Source: Roseivirga thermotolerans
Lineage (GTDB): Bacteria > Bacteroidota > Bacteroidia > Cytophagales > Cyclobacteriaceae
Direction: 5' to 3'
Assembly: GCF_014653175.1 (NCBI RefSeq)
Contig: NZ_BNAG01000001.1
Coordinates: forward strand, 1 to 64,000
DNA length: 64,000 nucleotides
The notes beneath the pieces were generated by a model, which was not told the DNA's origin, searched no databases, and saw only the letters and a list, made by a program, of their open reading frames with translations. The position numbers and the translations under genes were made by a program. Below, one piece after another: positions 16,760 to 26,464 of the stretch. The number at the start of each line of letters is the position of its first letter. Within the stretch, counting starts at the first letter, position 1.

Positions 16760-18763
16760 TTAGGCACTATCCAAACGTCTCTCCACTCCTTTGGCCTGAG
16801 ATGGAAAACCAAGAACAAAGCATGTACCTTTGCCTGGCTCGCTGGTCACACTAATGGTTCCCTTATTTTGGTCTACAAATTCTTTAGTAAGCTTTAGCCC
16901 TAGCCCAAACCCTCTTTCACCCATTGACCCAAATGTACTGAAGGCACTATTGCCAAATAATGATTGAAGTTTAGCCTTTTCCATTCCCACACCTTCATCT
17001 TTTATGGTGAGCTTAACACCCGTGGTTTGTTCTTCCGCAAAAACTGTTATTGTTCCCCCCTCCAAGCTGAACTTTATAGCATTACTCAGGAGGTTCCTCA
17101 CAATAGCAGATATTGTATTTCTATCCGCAAAGATCAATGCCTCTTTTTTCGAATGCTCAACCGTTATGCCTTTCGATTCCATTAAGCCCATATACAATTC
17201 GATATTTTCATTAACTACTTCCACTAAATCGATCCGCTCAGGCTTATAGGGCACCCCTTCTGTTTGAGAAGCAGCCCAATGCAGCAGGTTATTGAGTAGA
17301 TGGTTCAACTGGTCTATTGATCGATCGATTTTCCCACCCATCTCGAGTATCTTCTCTTGCTTTTCTTTACGAATGAAATATTCCAGCTTTTGGCCTACAC
17401 CCTGAAGGGCAATCATGGGGCTGCGCAAATCGTGAGCAATTATGGAAAAGAACTTGTCTTTGCTGGCATTTAGTTCTTCCAGCTTGTGGTTCTGAAGACT
17501 GATCTTACGGTTGTTTTTTCTAATCTGTATAAACAACAGAAGTACTATAACTAAAAATACAGCCACTACAATCAGTCCAATGAGGTAGAGTTTTTGCCTT
17601 TCTTTCTCTGCGGCCTGTTTGAGCAAAAGTCCCTCTATTTCTCGCTCCTTCTGGGCGGTTTTATATTGTGTTTCCAGCTCAACCACCTGCTTGGCTTGCT
17701 CTTCTTCGAACAACGTTTCCAGATAGTTTATATACAGGTTATAGTAGTGAGTGGCTTTCACATACTTGCCCATGTCTTGATAACTGTCGGCAATGATTTT
17801 GGTAGCATCAACTTTATAAGTGAGAATGTTCATTTCTTCGGCCAGAGCCAATGCTTCCAGGGCTCGGTCTACAGCCTCAGAGTACCTACCGAGGTCCCAG
17901 TCGAGCCGAGCAATGTTGTTAAGCGTGTTAATGCGGGTACTTTCATCGGGAGCCATTTGCAAAGCCCGCTCATACAAGTCGAGGCACTTTTCATATTCTT
18001 TAGTAGCAAAATACAGCTCTCCGAGATCGTTGAAATTACTGGCGGCTACTCCTTCCAAATTAGCGGCCTGGCAAATGTCTAGTGATTGCAGCAGCAATTT
18101 TTCGGCTATCTGATGCTCTTCCTTCTGGTAATAGACCACTCCGAGCCGGTTGAGCGTAGCAGCAACTCCTAGCGTATCCTGAGCGGCTTCACAAATCTCC
18201 AGTGCCTTTTCCAGGTTTTCCAAGGCCGGGTTAAGGTTTTCTGCTGCCCGGTATATTTCTCCCAACACCCTAAAGTATCGACCATGAAATTTAGGTTCGA
18301 GGGTGAGTTCCGGAGTATTTGCCGTGCTCAAAAATAAATCCACAGCAACAGAGTACTCGCCCAAGTAGTAATGTCCTACTCCTTTATAAAAGTTACGCTT
18401 AGCATAAGATAAACCGCTTGCCGCCTGCTCACCGCCTTTCCAGTTTTCCAGAACCACTATGGAAGAATCGTATTTACCCAGAGAAAATAAACTGGCTCCG
18501 AGCCACAACCTTGCTTCATTTTCCAGAGCACCCCTGCCCAACTCACGGGCATTTTCAATCAGAATTTCGCTTACCGATCTGGCTTGTTGTGGATCCGCAT
18601 CCACCATTAGTTTTACTCTGGCCAGCTCAAGTTGCAACAACTCCACAGTGGTGGCTTGTCTGGCTCTGTGCAGGGCGTCCTGGCCGCTCAGGGAAAAAGA
18701 GAGACACAAGAGGAGAGTTAAAATCACTCCTTTGCACATTTCATAAGTAAAACATTTTAGCAT
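16760..18763 (-). CDS. TPR-sensor membrane histidine kinase (2 of 3)
   Basis: 667 residues; ATG 18739 (residue 9) would give a cleaner signal peptide (MCKGVILTLLLCLSFSLSGQ). TPR repeats span about 75-340 (ALENLEKALEICEAAQD, AVDRALEALALAEEM), followed by a membrane segment (about 393-413, LYLIGLIVVAVFLVIVLLLF), HisKA with HDLRSPM, N-box NLLSNAIKFS, G1 DEGVGM and G2 GFGLGLKL. It has the same layout as kinase 1 and starts 33 bp before it in transcription order, so they may be one transcript. The sensor halves differ much more than the kinase halves, as expected for duplicated sensors that kept one partner. Confidence 0.9.
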   Translation of the reverse strand: MLKCFTYEMCKGVILTLLLCLSFSLSGQDALHRARQATTVELLQLELARVKLMVDADPQQARSVSEILIENARELGRGALENEARLWLGASLFSLGKYDSSIVVLENWKGGEQAASGLSYAKRNFYKGVGHYYLGEYSVAVDLFLSTANTPELTLEPKFHGRYFRVLGEIYRAAENLNPALENLEKALEICEAAQDTLGVAATLNRLGVVYYQKEEHQIAEKLLLQSLDICQAANLEGVAASNFNDLGELYFATKEYEKCLDLYERALQMAPDESTRINTLNNIARLDWDLGRYSEAVDRALEALALAEEMNILTYKVDATKIIADSYQDMGKYVKATHYYNLYINYLETLFEEEQAKQVVELETQYKTAQKEREIEGLLLKQAAEKERQKLYLIGLIVVAVFLVIVLLLFIQIRKNNRKISLQNHKLEELNASKDKFFSIIAHDLRSPMIALQGVGQKLEYFIRKEKQEKILEMGGKIDRSIDQLNHLLNNLLHWAASQTEGVPYKPERIDLVEVVNENIELYMGLMESKGITVEHSKKEALIFADRNTISAIVRNLLSNAIKFSLEGGTITVFAEEQTTGVKLTIKDEGVGMEKAKLQSLFGNSAFSTFGSMGERGFGLGLKLTKEFVDQNKGTISVTSEPGKGTCFVLGFPSQAKGVERRLDSA

Positions 18764-18829
18764 TTTGGAATCCGAAGATTTCAGAGAGCTGTATTCAAAA
18801 AAATAGAATTAACGCTAACAGCCAACACA

Positions 18830-20476
18830 TTAACCTAAAGGCAGATAGACCGAAAAAGTTGTTCCCTCAGAGACTCTTGAAGTTACTTCAAACCTACCTC
18901 TATTCAAATTTATAAATTCTTTGCTAAGTCGCAGCCCCAAGCCAAAGCCTTTCTCTCCCCTAACCCCAGCGGGAGAAATAAGCCTCTGCCCATTGAGTAC
19001 TTCTCTAATTTTTTCATCAGACATGCCTACTCCCTGATCTTTCACCTGAAGTAATAGCATTTTATCAGCCTGCATAGACCTGCACCAAATGGTGCTGCCT
19101 TCCGGGCTAAATTTAATGGCATTGCTTAGCAAGTTTCTGACCACGGTGGCCATAGTGTTTACATCTACATAGGCCAGCGCTTCCTCACTCACCTCGTTCA
19201 TCACCTCTATTTCTTTACTGATTGCCAGCGATTCATAAAGACGAATAGTCTCTTGCACCATTTCATAAAGAGACACTTTTTCCGGATGGTAAGGAATACT
19301 TCCTTTTTGAGTGGTTGCCCAATTCAGCAAGTTATTGAGCAGATGGTTTATATGATCGGTAGAGTTATCGATTTTGGTGCCCAGCTCCAGGAGTTTCTCC
19401 TGTCTGTTTTTGCGAATGTAGTACTCCAGTTTCTGCCCAACACCTTGAAGGGCTACCATAGGACTTCTCAAGTCGTGAGCGATGATGGAGAAAAACTTGT
19501 CTTTAGTCTCGTTGGCTTCTTGCAAAGCTTTGGTGCGCTCCTCCACGGTTTTTTCAAGCAGTAGTTTTTGTTCTTCGAGCAAACTCAGCTTAAACCTCTC
19601 CTTTTCTATTTCCTGCTGCCTGAGTTCTTTGCGCATACGCCTGATTCTATCGGCCAGGGCAAGCGAAAGCAGGGTAACTTCCATGGCACCACCTAGTTCT
19701 ACAGCAGTTAGTGTAAAAAAATTGGTGGGCAAAAGTCCGGCTCCATGAATGGTTCGGATGAGCACACCCAAAATGTAAGGCACCCAGGCAATGATATAAA
19801 AGAGAGCCGGCTTAAACCCCTTTCGGTATACGAATATACCTGCAACCAAAAGTGTTGGAAAGGAGAGCAACACCAACCACCTGGCAAAACCGTAAATTGG
19901 GTTAACACCAAACAGAGCACAAAGAACAGACATGAGTAAGCTCAAGCCACATATGAGCCACAGAAGTCGGTCCATTGAGCGACTAAAACTAGCTACATTG
20001 AGAAACTCTGCCGCAAAGCGACTGGAGAATGCCATGCTGATTCCGGCAAATAGTACATATAGGTTTCCGTCTATACCCTCATGCTGAGGCCACAGGTACT
20101 GCTCTCCAAGTCCATTGGTCGAAACCGTGGTGAGCATAGCAAAGGTGGTAGAGAATACATAGAGTAGATATACCCTGTCTTTGAGCGAAAGGTAGATGAA
20201 GAAGTTATAGAGAATCATGACTACCATTAGCCCATAAAAACTACCCAGCAAAAGACTTCTAAGGTCAGTATCGCCTTGAAAGGCAAGTGTCTGTTGGTTG
20301 AGATAGGGTTCTTCAAAAGGCCCTATCGCAGTATAGGAAGTATCTTGCTGAACCTGAACTATAGAGTTTTGGGCAGGCGTTGGCTCAGAACCAGCCGATG
20401 CAAAATTTGGAAACGCCAGACACAGAAGAATGAAAAAAGGTAATGTGCTTTTAAAAAATGGGCTGGTACAGCTCAT
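18830..20476 (-). CDS. 7TMR-DISM sensor histidine kinase (3 of 3)
   Basis: 548 residues. A signal peptide (about 8-28, ending ASA) and a short periplasmic part precede seven membrane segments between about 75 and 280 (LLLGSFYGLMVVMILYNFFIYL is typical of 7TMR-DISM). A coiled coil (about 280-330, KELRQQEIEKERFKLSLLEE) leads to HisKA with HDLRSPM, N-box NLLSNAIKFS, G1 DQGVGM and G2 GFGLGLRL. The usual large DISMED extracellular domain appears to be missing or very short. It is first of the three kinases, with a terminator just upstream, so the signalling block probably starts here. Confidence 0.9.
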   Translation of the reverse strand: MSCTSPFFKSTLPFFILLCLAFPNFASAGSEPTPAQNSIVQVQQDTSYTAIGPFEEPYLNQQTLAFQGDTDLRSLLLGSFYGLMVVMILYNFFIYLSLKDRVYLLYVFSTTFAMLTTVSTNGLGEQYLWPQHEGIDGNLYVLFAGISMAFSSRFAAEFLNVASFSRSMDRLLWLICGLSLLMSVLCALFGVNPIYGFARWLVLLSFPTLLVAGIFVYRKGFKPALFYIIAWVPYILGVLIRTIHGAGLLPTNFFTLTAVELGGAMEVTLLSLALADRIRRMRKELRQQEIEKERFKLSLLEEQKLLLEKTVEERTKALQEANETKDKFFSIIAHDLRSPMVALQGVGQKLEYYIRKNRQEKLLELGTKIDNSTDHINHLLNNLLNWATTQKGSIPYHPEKVSLYEMVQETIRLYESLAISKEIEVMNEVSEEALAYVDVNTMATVVRNLLSNAIKFSPEGSTIWCRSMQADKMLLLQVKDQGVGMSDEKIREVLNGQRLISPAGVRGEKGFGLGLRLSKEFINLNRGRFEVTSRVSEGTTFSVYLPLG

Positions 20477-20490
20477 AACAGCCTTAAGTT

Positions 20491-20520
20491 AAATAAAAAA
20501 CCCCGACCGGAGCCGGGGTT
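20491..20520 (-). terminator. Rho-independent terminator after the GMC/subunit-3 operon
   Basis: AACCCCG (20499-20505) pairs with CGGGGTT (20514-20520); on the minus strand the stem is followed by a T run. It separates the oxidoreductase operon from the kinase genes. Confidence 0.85.
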
Positions 20521-20540
20521 TATTGTTCGATTTATGATGA

Positions 20541-21164
20541 TCACACACTAGCCCAAGACTTTTGCCCCGGCTCGTATGGAAGACATCCTTCGTATTTTAC
20601 CGGAATGGGGTCATACGGCATAACCTCTTCCCCTACCAGTTCGCTGGTAAAGTAACTATAGAATGTAGAATCTACCACATTGGTAACGAAGTGGGTTTCT
20701 AAAAACTCATCGGTTTTTTCTCCCGGGTCGTTGAATGTACTTCTATAGCGTTTTAGTATATCCGGATTCTCATCGTACTTTTTAAAGTACTCGTTAATGG
20801 CCGCTGTTATTTGCTCGGTAGTGGCTTTGTTAAACTTCACATCCTGATTGGCATCGAAGTTCTTTACAAATACAGCCATTCCCCTTCTAAAGTAATCCGC
20901 CTCCTTATCAGTATTCAAAACAGATAAGGCCTGGTCGATATGGTTGGCAACTCCTGCCTCTGTTGCTCCCGGAGTTTCTGTTTTAGGACATATGCCTTCA
21001 CATATTTTCTCCAATTGAGCCGCTTCTTCAGGGGTAAGCAACACAGGCACCCAATCTACCTTGGGCTGAGGAGAACAACTTTGCAGAGCACCAAACAGTA
21101 AACTGCTAGAAAACAGAGCTGCTGATCCAAAACCTATATTTTTTAGTGCTTCTCTTCTTTCCAT
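20541..21164 (-). CDS. Gluconate 2-dehydrogenase subunit 3 family protein
   Basis: 207 residues. The N-terminus has RREALKNIG, a hydrophobic stretch and LQSC near residue 29, which could be a Tat leader, a lipobox or both. The rest (TPEEAAQLEKICEGICPKTETPGATEAGVANHID and DEFLETHFVTNVVDSTFYSYFTSE, given here only as landmarks near residues 42-75 and 148-172) fits the gluconate 2-dehydrogenase subunit 3 family, small partners of GMC flavoenzymes. It follows the GMC gene by 3 bp. The true electron donor is unknown. Confidence 0.85.
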   Translation of the reverse strand: MERREALKNIGFGSAALFSSSLLFGALQSCSPQPKVDWVPVLLTPEEAAQLEKICEGICPKTETPGATEAGVANHIDQALSVLNTDKEADYFRRGMAVFVKNFDANQDVKFNKATTEQITAAINEYFKKYDENPDILKRYRSTFNDPGEKTDEFLETHFVTNVVDSTFYSYFTSELVGEEVMPYDPIPVKYEGCLPYEPGQKSWASV

Positions 21165-21167
21165 GGT

Positions 21168-22919
21168 TTAAAGTTTTCCTTTTTTCAATTGATCTACTGC
21201 ATAATTGGCTGCTCTTGCGGTAAAAGCCATGTAAGTAAGCGATGGGTTTACGCAAGAGGCCGAGGTCATAAATGCTCCGTCTGTCATGAACACGTTTTTA
21301 CAAGCGTGCACCTGGTTCCATTTATTGGTTACTGAGGTCTTCGGATCTCTACCCATTCGGGCAGTACCCATTTCGTGAATACCCAAGCCCATGTTAGGCC
21401 CATTATCATACGTATACACGTTTTTGAAACCTGCAGCTTCAAGCATTTCGGCTCCTGCTGCGGCCATGTCTTTACGCATTTCGTATTCGTTTTCATGGAA
21501 GTTGCCGGCATCAAACCTCATTTGAGGTAGTCCCCACTGATCCAGGTTGTCATAATCCAGATACATGTAGTTCTTATGCTGCGGAAGCACCTCTCCAAAG
21601 CCCATAAAGCCCATGGTCCAGCCTCCTGGCTCCATCAAAGCATCTTTAATGTTGCCACCTACACGGCCTACTCTCATTTCGGCAATGTTACGACCCCATC
21701 CTTCTCTTGAAGCAGACCCTTGATAACCGTAGCCTCGCACAAAGTTTTTCATATTGGAGCTACCACCAAGATTTCGGAAGCGAGGAATGTAAATACCATT
21801 TGCTCTTCTTCCCTTGTAGTATTTGTCTTCGAACCCTTCTACTCTGGCACCGGCTCCAACTCCCAGGTGGTGATCCATTATATTATGTCCTAGTTCGCCA
21901 CTATCGTTGCCGAGTCCGTTGGGGAAGCGCAACGACTTAGACTGTAGCAATATACCTGCCGAGGCAATGGCCGAAGCACAAAGGAAAATTACCTTGGCGT
22001 AGTATTCGGTAGACTCTTTGGTGTTCTGGTCTATGGCGCGAACGCCAATGGCTTTTCCGGTGCTGTCGTCATACATCACCTCATGCACTATAGCATCGGT
22101 CATTACCGTAGCATTGCCTGTGGCCACAGCAGCCGGCAGGGTAGAAGAAAGGCTGGAGAAATAACCTCCATAAGGGCACCCTCTCATGCATCGGTCTCTA
22201 AAAAGGCATTGGCTTCTCTGGCCCGGGTTTTTATGATCGGGATAGGCCTGATTTAACGGTTGGGTGAGGTGTGCGGTTCGGCCAATGGTTACCCAACGGT
22301 TGTTCCACTTACTCTCTACAGCTTTTTGGAAGTGCTGCTCTACGCAGTTCATTTCCATTGGGGGTAAAAACTGTCCGTCAGGCAACTGCTTAAACCCTCT
22401 GTTTTCGCCACTTACTCCTATGTACTTTTCCACATAGTCGTACCATGGTTTAATATCTGCGTATCGTACAGGCCAGTCTACCCCGAAGCCATCTTTGAGG
22501 TTGGCTTCAAAGTCTATATCGCTCCAGCGATAACTCTGGCGTCCCCATGTAATTGATCGTCCACCAAGGTGATAACCTCGCATCCAGTCGAAGCGGGTAT
22601 CTTCCTGATAAGGGTGTTCACTGTCCTTCACAAAAAAATGCCTATGGGCTTCAGCGGTGGTGTATCCGGTACGGTTTTGTTTCGGATAGTCTTTTTCAAT
22701 CACCTCTCTGGGTGTTCTGCCTCTGTTGGGCAAGTCCCAGGTGTCCATAGTAGCAGTATGATAGTCCTTAATGTGCTCAATCTTGCGGCCACGCTCAAGA
22801 ACCAGTGTTTTCAGGCCGTTTTCGCTCAGCTCTTTGGCTGCCCAGCCTCCACTAATTCCTGAACCCACCACAATAGCATCGTAGGTTCTCTCCTGCTTTG
22901 CTCGTAGGTTTAAATTCAT
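21168..22919 (-). CDS. GMC-family FAD-dependent oxidoreductase
   Basis: 583 residues from ATG 22919; an ATG at 22958 is in frame, but MNLNLRAKQERTYDAIVVGSG is how this family usually begins. The FAD-binding motif VVGSGISGGWAAKEL lies near 16-30, with E of VLERG as ribose ligand. CLFRDRCMRGCPYGG (mid-protein) could hold a cluster or disulfide. The C-terminal CVNPSLTYMAFTARA (near 553-567) is the family's catalytic/FAD region, and GIHEMGTARMG carries the conserved His. No leader peptide is present, so export with the Tat-like partner is likely. The family oxidises sugars and other alcohols; the substrate is unknown. Confidence 0.9.
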   Translation of the reverse strand: MNLNLRAKQERTYDAIVVGSGISGGWAAKELSENGLKTLVLERGRKIEHIKDYHTATMDTWDLPNRGRTPREVIEKDYPKQNRTGYTTAEAHRHFFVKDSEHPYQEDTRFDWMRGYHLGGRSITWGRQSYRWSDIDFEANLKDGFGVDWPVRYADIKPWYDYVEKYIGVSGENRGFKQLPDGQFLPPMEMNCVEQHFQKAVESKWNNRWVTIGRTAHLTQPLNQAYPDHKNPGQRSQCLFRDRCMRGCPYGGYFSSLSSTLPAAVATGNATVMTDAIVHEVMYDDSTGKAIGVRAIDQNTKESTEYYAKVIFLCASAIASAGILLQSKSLRFPNGLGNDSGELGHNIMDHHLGVGAGARVEGFEDKYYKGRRANGIYIPRFRNLGGSSNMKNFVRGYGYQGSASREGWGRNIAEMRVGRVGGNIKDALMEPGGWTMGFMGFGEVLPQHKNYMYLDYDNLDQWGLPQMRFDAGNFHENEYEMRKDMAAAGAEMLEAAGFKNVYTYDNGPNMGLGIHEMGTARMGRDPKTSVTNKWNQVHACKNVFMTDGAFMTSASCVNPSLTYMAFTARAANYAVDQLKKGKL

Positions 22920-23055
22920 CGAATTACTCTTTAGAATGTCAACTAATTTTTCATACAATCCAGCGCGAAAGTGGATAGACGAGTAATATAGGGAGAATGG
23001 ATTAAAAAAAATAGAATGGTGGTATCTCAGGTGAGATTTGCAGGAGAAGAGGCAA

Positions 23056-23084
23056 TGAAAAAGCCCTGCGAAGTGGCAGGGCTT
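23056..23084 (-). terminator. Rho-independent terminator after the DUF2795 gene
   Basis: AAGCCCTGC (23061-23069) pairs with GCAGGGCTT (23076-23084), and on the minus strand a T run follows, 9 bp past the stop. Confidence 0.9.
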
Positions 23085-23092
23085 GAGTTCTT

Positions 23093-23314
23093 TTAATATT
23101 CGTCTTCGTTAAAGAAGAAATCTTCTTTGGTAGGATAATCTGGCCAAATCTCTTCTATGTTCTCGTACGGTTGGCCGTCATCTTCGAGCTCTTGCAGGTT
23201 TTCTACCACCTCTAAAGGAGCCCCTGAACGAATCGAAAAATCGATCAATTCATCTTTTGTGGCCGGCCAAGGTGCATCCTCCAAATATGATGCTAATTCT
23301 AGTGTCCAGTACAT
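23093..23314 (-). CDS. DUF2795 domain-containing small acidic protein
   Basis: 73 residues. The sequence MYWTLELASYLEDAPWPATK with the later DFSIRSGAP, VVENLQEL, EEIWPDYPT and the end FFFNEDEY matches the DUF2795 family as it occurs, highly conserved, in Bacteroidota. The protein is very acidic and soluble. Its function is not known. It stands alone with its own terminator. Confidence 0.9.
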   Translation of the reverse strand: MYWTLELASYLEDAPWPATKDELIDFSIRSGAPLEVVENLQELEDDGQPYENIEEIWPDYPTKEDFFFNEDEY

Positions 23315-23419
23315 CTCTCTTTTTTTTATTGGCGTGCAAAAGAATAGAATAAAAATTTAAAATTCAAACGCTAACCGTCAATTTTTCAGAATACCATGAT
23401 AATCAGCCAAATAGATACC

Positions 23420-24643
23420 CTAAGAGGCTTTTTTTGCATCTTTAAGCTGACTAAGTAAAGTTCTTTTTATGGCTACTTTCTCTTTTTGGTCGGCCAACTT
23501 TCGGTCTAGCAGTGAATCTAGCCCACTGGCTGTATTGAATTTGACCACGTTTTCTTCAAAAGTTTTCAGCTCGGTGGTATCTCTGTAAAGCAGGTCTTGT
23601 AAAAGCTTAATTCTCAAGCTTTCTCTCTCACCTTCGTTCATTCCTTTACGCGCCTTCTTATTTAACAGGCGGTCTAAGAACTGCTTCTCACCGATAAGCA
23701 TGGTTAGCTTTCTATATTCAGTTTGAAGTTTTTTATTGGCCTCCTTTCCCGGAAAACCAATCGACTTCCACTCCCCCTGAATTTTTCTAAGTTCAACTTT
23801 AGGCACCAGCTCTTCACTATGCTGTCTCAACCTTTCCACAAGTGCCTCTTTGAGTTTTCGGCTCTCTTCCGGTGACTGCCCCGACTGCTGCTTTGCTTTT
23901 CTCAGAGAATCTTTCAAGAGCTTTTGAAATTTCTCCCAAAAAGCGGAGTGACTGTCGGGCTTAATCTTACCCAGTTCTTTCCATCTCTTTTTTAAATCTC
24001 CATGCACCGCCCGAAGCTTATGAGCTGGCGTTTCAGCAAGCTGCTTGGCAGCCTGATTCAGAAAAGCCTCATAGTCAGCCTCTTTTTCGATCATCATTTT
24101 CTCCAAATCGGCATAAAAGGCTGCCCTACGATCAAAGAAATTGCCTACCAACTGTTTAAACTCCCCCTCAATTCGTTCGCGGTGTTCTACTTCTACAGCT
24201 CCGGTTTTCATCCACCGCTGCTGCACATCCTTAATAGCCTCGGTAGCCGACTTCCATTCGTGGCTGGCCGCAACCACCCTAAGCTCCTCCAACAGAGCTG
24301 TTTTAATCTGTAAATTTTTATGCCGGTTTTGAGCAATGTATTCATTAAGTTCAGTCTCCAACTGTTCCAGCGCATGGTACAGTGCTTCAAAGTCGCCCAG
24401 TGCATCTACATTGCCAAGGCTCTCTTTCAGGTTAATTACCTTTATTAAGAATGAGCCTTTGTTGGCATGCTCCTCCACTTTAGACTTTACATCTTCTACC
24501 TCGCTAACAATGGCTTCAAACTTTTGTGTGAAGTATTGTATGGTTGCCTCTTCGCTTTCCTTAACTGTTCCTATCTCTCTTTCAGGAAAATCAAGGAAGC
24601 TCTTTCTGTAAACCTTTCCGTCTTTTATGTAACCGTATTCCAC
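23420..24643 (-). CDS. DUF349 domain-containing protein
   Basis: 407 residues, highly charged and helical. Repeats of the DUF349 pattern are visible, with W at a fixed place: ATEAIKDVQQRWMKTG (about 138-153), VHGDLKKRWKELGKI (about 218-232) and KIQGEWKSIGF (about 293-303), each followed by a long Phe-containing helix (HSAFWEKFQKLLKD). Coiled-coil-like stretches fill the rest. Family function is unclear. It is divergent from the EttA gene, with 104 bp between the starts. Confidence 0.88.
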   Translation of the reverse strand: MEYGYIKDGKVYRKSFLDFPEREIGTVKESEEATIQYFTQKFEAIVSEVEDVKSKVEEHANKGSFLIKVINLKESLGNVDALGDFEALYHALEQLETELNEYIAQNRHKNLQIKTALLEELRVVAASHEWKSATEAIKDVQQRWMKTGAVEVEHRERIEGEFKQLVGNFFDRRAAFYADLEKMMIEKEADYEAFLNQAAKQLAETPAHKLRAVHGDLKKRWKELGKIKPDSHSAFWEKFQKLLKDSLRKAKQQSGQSPEESRKLKEALVERLRQHSEELVPKVELRKIQGEWKSIGFPGKEANKKLQTEYRKLTMLIGEKQFLDRLLNKKARKGMNEGERESLRIKLLQDLLYRDTTELKTFEENVVKFNTASGLDSLLDRKLADQKEKVAIKRTLLSQLKDAKKAS

Positions 24644-24747
24644 TTGAGATAACTATGGTACTTTAAAGTGGCCGAAAATAAGTAAATCAATCAAGAGCAC
24701 TTCTATCGAGCTTAATTTTTAGCATATTTGAGCCAAAATTTCACACT

Positions 24748-26427
24748 ATGAGTGACCAAAAGATCATCTTTTCAATGGCGGGAGTCAGCAAAATCTATCC
24801 GCCTCAGAAACAAGTTCTTAAAAATATATATCTGTCTTTTTTCTACGGTGCCAAAATTGGCGTACTCGGTTTAAACGGAGCCGGAAAGTCTTCTCTGCTG
24901 CGGATAATTGCCGGAGTAGATAAAAACTACCAGGGCGAAGTAGTCTTCTCGCCCGGATATACCGTGGGCATGTTGGAGCAAGAGCCACAGCTAGACCCGG
25001 AAAAAACGGTAAAGCAAGTGGTAGAAGAAGGTGCCGGTGAAGTGATAAAACTGCTTCAGGAGTTTGAAGAAATTAATTTGAAGTTTGCCGACCCAGCGGT
25101 TTTGGCCGATGGTGATGCCATGAATAAGCTTATTGAAGACCAGGGACGGGTACAAGAGCTACTGGATCAGCACAATGCCTGGGATCTGGATTCACGACTG
25201 GAGAGGGCTATGGATGCGCTGCGCACACCTCCGGCCGATGCCAAAATTGCCAACCTCTCTGGAGGAGAAAAACGAAGGGTGGCCCTTTGCAGGCTGCTTA
25301 TTCAGGAGCCGGATGTTCTCCTGCTCGATGAGCCAACCAACCACCTCGATGCCGAATCGGTTCACTGGCTAGAGCAACATCTCAAGCAATACAAAGGAAC
25401 AGTGATAGCGGTAACCCACGACCGTTACTTCCTCGATAACGTAGCGGGCTGGATTCTTGAGCTTGACAGGGGTGAGGGTATTCCATGGGAAGGCAACTAC
25501 TCTTCCTGGTTGGAACAGAAGCAGAAGCGTTTGGCCGATGAGGAGAAAACAGAATCTAAGCGACAAAAAACCCTTCAGCGCGAGCTCGAATGGGTACGTA
25601 TGTCTCCCAAAGGTCGCCAGGCCAAGGCCAAAGCCCGATTGAGTGCCTATGACAAACTGGTGAGCCAAGAAGGACGCGAAAAAGAAGAAAAACTGGAGCT
25701 TTACATTCCTCCGGGGCCCCGACTGGGTGCTAAGGTTATCGATGCCAAGGGAGTGAGCAAAGCGTTTGGCGATAAGCTGCTTTATGAAAACCTGGACTTC
25801 TCGTTGCCTCAAGGGGGAATTGTGGGAATAATTGGCCCCAACGGTGCAGGTAAAACCACACTATTCAATATGATCACCGGTAAAATTGAGCCGGATAGTG
25901 GCACTTTCGAAGTGGGCCCAACAGTAGAAATAGCCTATGTAGATCAGGAGCATACCAAGCTGGACCCCAACAAAACTGTGTGGGAGGTGATTTCTGAAGG
26001 CAACGAACTTATTAATCTTGGTGGAAAACAAATTAATTCGAGAGCCTATGTGAGTCGCTTTAATTTTGGCGGAAACGACCAAAACAAGAAGATTTCGGAA
26101 CTTTCCGGAGGTATGCGCAACCGGGTGCACCTGGCATTAACCTTAAAGCAGGGTGCAAATTTATTGCTGCTAGATGAGCCAACTAACGATTTGGACGTTA
26201 ATACTTTGAGAGCCCTGGAAGAGGGCTTGGAAAACTTTGGCGGATGTGCCGTAATTATTTCGCACGACCGTTGGTTCCTGGATCGTATTTGTACGCACAT
26301 TCTAGCCTTTGAGGGCAACTCACAGGTTTACTGGTTTGAAGGCTCTTATACCGAGTATGAAGAAAACCGTAAAAAACGCATGGGCGATACTGAACCAAAG
26401 CGCATTCGCTACAAAAAGCTAGGCTAA
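24748..26427 (+). CDS. ettA: Energy-dependent translational throttle ABC-F ATPase
   Basis: 559 residues. Two ABC domains have Walker [10 protein letters not shown] (about 41-49) and GPNGAGKTT (about 363), signatures LSGGEKRR (about 170) and LSGGMRNR (about 452), and Walker [12 protein letters not shown] and [11 protein letters not shown]. The linker (about 245-320, [17 protein letters not shown]) and the arm insertion are those of EttA rather than Uup or ABC resistance factors. It acts in the cytoplasm at the ribosomal E site and couples ATP state to the first elongation steps. It has no membrane segments, and length is normal. Confidence 0.95.
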   Translation: MSDQKIIFSMAGVSKIYPPQKQVLKNIYLSFFYGAKIGVLGLNGAGKSSLLRIIAGVDKNYQGEVVFSPGYTVGMLEQEPQLDPEKTVKQVVEEGAGEVIKLLQEFEEINLKFADPAVLADGDAMNKLIEDQGRVQELLDQHNAWDLDSRLERAMDALRTPPADAKIANLSGGEKRRVALCRLLIQEPDVLLLDEPTNHLDAESVHWLEQHLKQYKGTVIAVTHDRYFLDNVAGWILELDRGEGIPWEGNYSSWLEQKQKRLADEEKTESKRQKTLQRELEWVRMSPKGRQAKAKARLSAYDKLVSQEGREKEEKLELYIPPGPRLGAKVIDAKGVSKAFGDKLLYENLDFSLPQGGIVGIIGPNGAGKTTLFNMITGKIEPDSGTFEVGPTVEIAYVDQEHTKLDPNKTVWEVISEGNELINLGGKQINSRAYVSRFNFGGNDQNKKISELSGGMRNRVHLALTLKQGANLLLLDEPTNDLDVNTLRALEEGLENFGGCAVIISHDRWFLDRICTHILAFEGNSQVYWFEGSYTEYEENRKKRMGDTEPKRIRYKKLG

Positions 26428-26464
26428 ATTGAAAAAAAGTATCAGAATAGTTAATTTATCAACC

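Noticed and set aside
17594-18750. Plus-strand frames up to 162 codons antisense to the TPR kinase
   Set aside because: The minus-strand gene has clear kinase and TPR motifs; these are shadows.
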